Part shown: piece after piece, positions 58,561-64,000 of the stretch | How the letters are laid out: every line of letters starts with the position of its first letter | How positions within the stretch are numbered: position 1 is the first letter of the stretch | Assembly (NCBI GenBank): GCA_963422465.1 | Contig: OY730172.1 | Location: 4,154,001 to 4,218,000, forward strand | Direction of reading: 5' to 3' | DNA from: Lichina pygmaea | Lineage: Eukaryota; Ascomycota; Lichinomycetes; Lichinales; Lichinaceae | Length of the DNA: 64,000 nucleotides | The notes under the pieces: generated by a model | Database searches by the model: none | Told to the model about the DNA's origin: nothing | Seen by the model: only the letters and a program-made list of their open reading frames with translations | Made by a program: the position numbers and the translations under genes

Positions 58561-60866
58561 TCACGACCATACATCCTCCTGCACCATTAAAGAGGTAAGC
58601 GTCAGCTTTTTCAGAGCATGCTCTCGTCTGCATGAGGGGGAGGTGTAAGAACAGGCAAAGGAAGAAAAGCCGTACCTGGTACTGGCTCGATGAGCGCATC
58701 CTCTTGACAATCTCCTCGGCCTTCGCTTCGGACAAGCTGCGCTGGTCCGCGATGATCTGGACGAGCGTGCTGTTGACCTCGCGGGCCATGTTTGCGGCAT
58801 CTCCACACACGTAAAAGTATGCTTTGTGGTTTTGCATGAGGTCGTTCACCTGCTGGGCGTGTTCGCGGAGTCGATGCTGGACGTAGATCTTCTCGGGCCC
58901 GTCACGCGAGAAGGCGGTGACCATTTTGAACGCGGGGCCAAGGGCTTCCGAGAACTCCTGATCGAAAAGTGAGTCTAGGGTTCGTGGCGCTGGAAATTTA
59001 AGAGAAGCTGGAGAACCGAGGAAGCCGAGGATGTTTGAAGGGAGGGAGGGAGATGGAGAAAGAGAGAAAACGAACCTGCCATTCTTTTTGGTAAATAAAG
59101 TCCTCAGACTCTCTCCGACAGCCATAGAAGAGCATCGTTTGTCCGACGGTCTTTCCAGCCTTGGCTTGCGCCGCTCGTTCCTGCACGAAGCCTCGGAATG
59201 GCGCTACTCCGGTTCCCGGCCCGATCATGATGATCGGCCGAGCCGCATCCGAGGGTAACTTGAAATTGGAATGGCGCACGTGGACGGGCACGTGAATACC
59301 GTCGTACTTGTTGCGCGGGCCAGTGATGGCGTACGTGAGCCCATGCGGATCCGGGTCCGGGTCCCCATGCTGCCTCTGCTTGAGCGCCAACAAGTAGTTG
59401 GTGGTGACGCCCTTCAGCTCGTTGGGCGAGCCGGGCACGCGTAGAGACTCGACGGTCGCCGTGATCGCGATCGAGTCCTTCTGCACTAACGACGAGGACG
59501 AGATGGAGTAGTAGCGCGGTTGGATCTTGTGGATCCCTTCAATGAGCAGCGAGAAGGGGACGGCCGTCCACGGTCGACCTCCGCTGACTATCTCCAGCGT
59601 CTGCGCGATGTTGAGGTAGCGGTTCGAGACCTTCTCGTGGAAGTAGTCCTTGTCGTCCCCGAGCCGGGTGACTTCCGTCTTCGAGGCTTCGTCAGGGGCG
59701 AACTGAGCGAGCGCCGAGAGGAACTGCCGCGATACGGGTCCACATATCTCCATGTGGTATCGCACGGCGGCGTCATATGTGGTCGGGGTGGGAAAAGGAA
59801 CCTTGGCGGTCGAGTCGAGTCCCTTGACATTGATGACCTGATGTCTCTTCTCGGCGAGGCCAAGCATCGCCAGGAAGAGATCTACATGCTTGCCGGCGTT
59901 GGTGGGCCACACGGCTACGTGGTCGCCGGTCTGGTATGCTAGGTTGGACCCGCTGATGTCGATCTCGACGTGGAGACAATTGCGGCCCTTGACCGTGAAC
60001 AGCTCTTGCGATTTGGCGATCGGAGCGATGAACGGATTGTGTGCGTTGTAAGGGCCCCTCGACCATCCCTCCAGATGATTCTTGTTGGGCTCACCCAGAT
60101 AGACCTCTTTCGCGTCCGGCGTGAGATCTTCCCTTTCGGTTACGGCATAGACCGGTTCGTAGACGGCTTCACGTTCCTCCAAGCCCATTGCCTCGGCCAA
60201 CGCCTGCCACATCGGCTCTTTCCAGGCCAAAAAGTCTTCCTCCATCGTCCCCGCGCCATCGTCTCCCTCGCCCACGTCCCCGATTCTCTTGGCGCCGAGC
60301 TTCTCGAAAGCGGTGTTTATGCGGCGCACCACAGCGTTGTAGTGCTCGTAGGTGTTGTTGCCCAGCCCAAACGTAACGTAGCGCAGACTGGATAACGGCT
60401 TCTCGTCGGCGCCGCCGCCCTGACTGAGACTCACGTCCTCGCTCATGAAAAGCTCATAGAAATCAACCGCGTTGTCGGTAGGCTCGCCCTCTCCGTAAGT
60501 CGCCAATACGAAGAACGCCACCTTATCTTCCGGAAAAGTGTCCAGATTGTCGTAGTCGTAGTCTTCGATATCGGCCGCCATCGCCTTCAACCCGAAGCGA
60601 GACGAACCCTCTTTGGCCAACCTCGATGCATAGTCCTCTGCGGTACCCGTCTGGGACCCGTAAAAGACGACGCAGTTCTTGCCCGACTCGTCCATCTTTT
60701 CGATGATGTTCCTCGTCTTGCCGCTCTTGACGCCATTGGCCGCCGCGTACGCTCCGGCATAGGGGTCCTTAGAGACAGCCCAATATGTGCCCTTGGTGAA
60801 GTAGGCAACTGTGCCGGCAAGCAGTGCCACTAGCACCACGACGTCCAGCACGTCCAACTGCGCCAT
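58561..60866 (-). CDS. CPR1: NADPH-cytochrome P450 reductase
   Basis: Exons on the minus strand 59076-60866, 58676-58957 and 58561-58578 (18 nt), 696 aa. The N-terminal anchor is LDVVVLVALLAGTVAYF. The FMN domain has YGSQTGTAEDYA, ATYGEGEPTDNA and GLGNNTYEHYN. The FAD domain has RYYSISSSSL and GVTTNYLL. The NADPH domain has MIGPGTGVAPFRGF, FYGCRRESEDFIY and YVCGDAANMA, and the protein ends EDVWS with the stacking Trp. The final exon encodes only those last residues. It is an ER membrane diflavin enzyme that passes electrons from NADPH to P450s such as Cyp51 and Cyp61 in sterol synthesis and to squalene epoxidase. ATG 60935 is an in-frame alternative, but the family starts at MAQLD. Confidence 0.97.
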
Positions 60867-61747
60867 TACTGCCTGACAGCTCGTGACCGGCCTGCTGGAA
60901 AAGCCCCACCTCCAAACGGTAAGCAGTCTGCGCAACCAGATCTAGCATATAACGATATGGCAATCGATGGACGATGCGAGTGAAGGTGACCAATTCCCTC
61001 GATACTTAGCAAGTGGCGGAGCTTCAAGTCGACATCCTGGGTGAAGGGAATTGAAGCCTGCCTGTCTGAGGACACCCTTTCGCAGGAGGAAACAGGAAGG
61101 AAACTGGCTTCTTCTTGACTCCAGAAGAAGCACGTTGAAAGAAGAAGAAGAAGGAGAAGGAGAAAGAAGAACCAGGCGGTGAAGGCGACTGTCACCACCC
61201 TATCGACCTCATCTCGTGGGTTACGTGAGCGTCTTATATCATACGATGTCGCATGCATGGGATGTATCGGAAAGTATTGGAACTTTCCCGAACGTGGATG
61301 GACCCGACGCTGAGCCGCAAGCAAGGCCGCAACGCCGCACACGCCGCACACGCCGCACACGCCACCAACGCCACCAACGCCACCAACGCCACAGAACTGA
61401 AAGTCAAGAGCCGCATCGGAGGAGCCAGAGTGTATCCCGTACGCTTCGTACGAGTACGAGTACTGTATCGTGTGTATCTAGCGTTATCGGACGAGCGTTC
61501 TTCCGAGCCGCATCAACCAAACCCTATCATCGACTCACGTGAGCGCGGTGTCAGCTGGTGGGATGGCCTACAGAAAATATGGAAAGCACCAAGGAGAGCC
61601 AGACGATGAGGAAGTCGTCGTTGAGCTGAAACCTGCTCGACTTGAAGAGTCGCGATTATCGAGCGCCGATCGGATTGGACCATCTCTCGGCCGTCGCATA
61701 GGCTGGCACCAAGGCTATAAGCGGAGCACAACGCTGCCCGGTATGCC
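60867..61747. promoter_or_regulatory. divergent intergenic (CPR1 / TAO3)
   Basis: About 880 bp holding both promoters. A GAAGAA/AGAAGG purine run lies at 61139-61165, a CACACGCCG / CACCAACGC 9-bp array at 61331-61391, and GTAC palindromes at 61438-61475. Confidence 0.5.
61331..61391 (+). repeat. 9-bp tandem array (CACACGCCG, CACCAACGC)
   Basis: About seven 9-bp units of two related types in the upstream region of TAO3. Confidence 0.85.
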
Positions 61748-64000
61748 ATGGAAGTCGGCACCGCCATGGCAACGCAGCAGGCCAGACCAGAGAGAGCCCA
61801 GAGCACTCGGGCCAGGAGAGACCACAGCCGGCAACAGTCGCAGGCACGATATCAACAGTCCAGCGAGCTAAAGACCGTCGGAGAATATGCTCTGCACCAT
61901 CTCTTCAATTCGGTACGAGGAAGTCTCTCTGAAATGTACAGAGCGGCCACAGCCCCTGGAAGCGACGGCTGATGTGACGATCCAGTTCGTGGGTCAAGCG
62001 GACCAGAAGATCCAGCAGTGCGTGGGATCGGCTCACGAGCAAGAGCGGGTCGTCGAGGACATATGCGGACCTGGAGTGGATCCTCAGTTCGACCAGCTCA
62101 TCTCGGCGCTCGGTCATATCGTGCGGCAGAAACCCAAATCGCTTATCGATACCTTGATGTTCTGGCGGAAGGCGAAGAGTGAAGCGGCCAACACCGCTCG
62201 TGCCGAAGCCAACGTCTCGAGAGCGAACGCGCCGCCGAACAGCCTTGCACCAAGGAGCAACCGGGGGCATGCCTACGTCGTGTCTGACCCGGTCAACGCG
62301 AGCGCGACGACCATCGCGGACTCGGCCTCGCCCGCGGCCGCCATGTCGCGGCACGAAACGGTTGTCCAGGCCGAGCGAAGCTCGACCGTCTCGATCTATC
62401 TCCTCTGCCGAGTTCTGATGGAGATCATCCGCCAGAGCACGCTCGGCTGCGTGACGGTGGAGATGGCGGATCGGCTGGAGGACATCATATTCGGCCAGCT
62501 CAAGGGCGCTGACATCGACCAACTCCTCTGCTCGCCGTTTCGGATGGCCAACTGGAAGATATTCGGAGAGCTGCTCGGGGTGATGAGCGAGATGAACTTC
62601 AAGGGCGTCGTCGATCGCTTCCTCAAGGAGCTCGACCGCTTGCACCGCGAACACACGGCGAAGGGCCACGTCAACAAGGAATCGGTCGAGAACAAGATGG
62701 AGCTCGTCATCATGGGCATGAGGTATTTCCGGCTAAAGCTCCAGCCGGAGGAGGCCTTTGGCCAGTCGTGCGATTTCATGCTGCAGCTGGGGAGGCACTT
62801 TGCCGTATCGCACGGACAGCACATCAAGCATGCCTATTGCCGAATCCTAGAGCGGCTGCTGTTGCCGGTCGCCGCCCGTGCCGGCCCCGAGTTGAACACG
62901 CCGCGATGGAGGACCGTGGTGGAGACGTTCACTCCCAAGATCTCGCAGATGCTGCTCAAACCACGCCACTGGCTCGAGGCGTCCCCGGTCATGGCCGTCC
63001 TCTGCTGCACCTCGCCCGCCGACGTCTTCGCCCAGCAATGGATGCAGGTCATCAACTCGTTGCAGCCGAGGTTGAAGGACCGCATGACTCGGCCTTCGGC
63101 GCTGCAGGCGATCGCTCGTCTGGTGTGGACCTACCTCTACCGTGTCACCGACTCGCAGCCGCTCGTGATCGTCAAGAAACTCGAGGACACCATCAAGACG
63201 GTACTGCAGTCGGGGAAGAGGTCGTACATGTCCACCGAGCCCACCATCGCCGAGCCTTTGATCCAGTTCATCCGCATCATCGGCTACCGTCAGCAGGAGC
63301 TGTGCTTCAAGACCGTCGTCTTCCCCATGATCAACTCGGAGCTCTTCGCCCCCGGGAGGGACGTGCGCGTCGATCAGCTGGAGCCGGAGAGGATGGTGAT
63401 CGGAATCAGGGCCTTCCTCGCCATCATGGCCGACCTCGAAAGGGGTGACCAGGGCCGCCCTCCGTTCCCGCAGGACTTTGGGTATGCCTCGCTCGCCGAC
63501 AGGGTGCCCAGCACGTGGCTGTTGCTCGCGCACCACGTGCTCGCCGAGCCCGTTGCGTCCATCGCCGACGAGGAGCGCCTGTTCCGACCGGTGCTGACCG
63601 CACGATTGGGCGGCTCGGCCCGGGATCACTACTCGAAGTTCTGCGAGATCCTGGGCAAGCTCACCATCATCTGCGATGACGCCTTCGGCGGACAGGCCGT
63701 GCTGGACGAGAAGTTCAGCGCCATCACGCCCAAGACACCGATCGCCGAGACCTTCAGCTTCGGCAGACGAGACGAGCATTCGGCCACGACCGACCACCGA
63801 AGAGGCTTCTACGACCTGTTCCACGTCGCCGTGCAGGCCTTGCCGCGCTGCCTGTCGGTCGACATCCCTTTCAACTCCATCGTGAACCTGCTATGTACGG
63901 GAACGGCACATATGAACAGCAACATCGCCTTCTCCTCGGCCGAGTCGTTGAGGTCCATCGCACGGCAGTCCCACGCGCAGCAGGTGACCATCGGCTTCGC
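61748..64000 (+). CDS. TAO3: Furry-family morphogenesis scaffold Tao3/Pag1/Mor2, N-terminal part
   Basis: Exon 1 is 61748-61912. A 73-nt intron (GTACGA...GATCCAG, phase 0) joins LHHLFNS to FVGQADQKIQQC. Exon 2 runs from 61986 past the right edge without a stop. Family blocks: VCGPGVD-type ICGPGVDPQFDQLISALGHI, KPKSLIDTLMFWRK, CRVLMEIIRQST, RMANWKIFGELLGVMSEMNF, VNKESVENKMELVIMGMRYF and RHWLEASPVMAVLCCTSPADVF. Full-length members exceed 2000 aa, so roughly two thirds lies outside the window. In yeast and fission yeast these HEAT-like scaffolds work with the NDR kinase Cbk1/Orb6 (RAM/MOR pathway) in polarised growth and cell separation. A TAA precedes ATG 61748 in frame, supporting this start. 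Confidence 0.93.

Overview
The window is nuclear DNA of a filamentous ascomycete (Pezizomycotina), in my judgement. The genes are close together and split by short GT-AG introns, mostly 45-125 nt. There is a nuclear complex I subunit gene, which budding yeast lacks. There is also an rvt-type cellular reverse transcriptase, a Zn2Cys6/PAS regulator and a protein of the large fungal PD-(D/E)XK-like family. A decayed mariner carries TGA stops of the kind RIP (C-to-T mutation of repeats) leaves. I cannot name a species. No rRNA, tRNA or CRISPR array was recognised, and one 200-N assembly gap lies at 22965-23164.

Left part (1-24 kb): a possible secreted protein gene; a long non-coding stretch leading to a Zn2Cys6 transcription factor (4.6-7.2 kb); the spliceosomal J-protein Spf31/DNAJC8 (9.3-10.2); complex I PSST/NDUFS7 (11.0-12.0), divergent from the DEAD-box helicase DBP4 (12.3-14.9); FAD synthase (16.2-17.3); a secreted Gly/Ser/Tyr-rich protein (18.7-19.6); the RPA32 subunit RFA2 (20.8-22.0); and the 3' end of a membrane protein gene that runs into the gap.

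Middle (24-46 kb): a 3.1-kb chimeric LINE insertion with 12-bp target duplications (24.4-27.5). Next to it is the host rvt reverse transcriptase (28.2-31.0). Then come isopentenyl-diphosphate isomerase (32.2-33.2), convergent with MLH1 (33.6-36.0), a decayed Tc1/mariner element with TA duplication and terminal inverted repeats (36.17-37.25), a membrane-anchored glycosyltransferase-2-type protein (37.6-39.8), the proteasome base subunit RPN1 (41.3-44.4), and RIO2 kinase (44.8-46.2), divergent from RPN1.

Right part (46-64 kb): a tandem-RRM protein of RBMS/MSSP type (48.1-50.2). An accessory island at 53.8-58.2 kb holds a PD-(D/E)XK-like gene among three 5'-truncated copies of a second LINE family, each with an 11-12-bp target duplication. 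One copy is interrupted by a 192-bp solo LTR with a 5-bp duplication. NADPH-cytochrome P450 reductase (58.6-60.9) lies divergent from the N-terminal part of the Furry/Tao3/Mor2 scaffold (61.7 to the right edge, continuing outside).

Most genes are single-copy housekeeping genes with no shared pathway. IDI1 and P450 reductase both serve sterol biosynthesis but are 25 kb apart. All exon joins were inferred by reading frame, GT/AG sites and family conservation, and none was checked against RNA. The strongest findings are the rvt gene, the chimeric LINE, the LINE/LTR nest with its empty site preserved in a sister copy, and clusters of GTAC/TACGTA palindromes in intergenic DNA.
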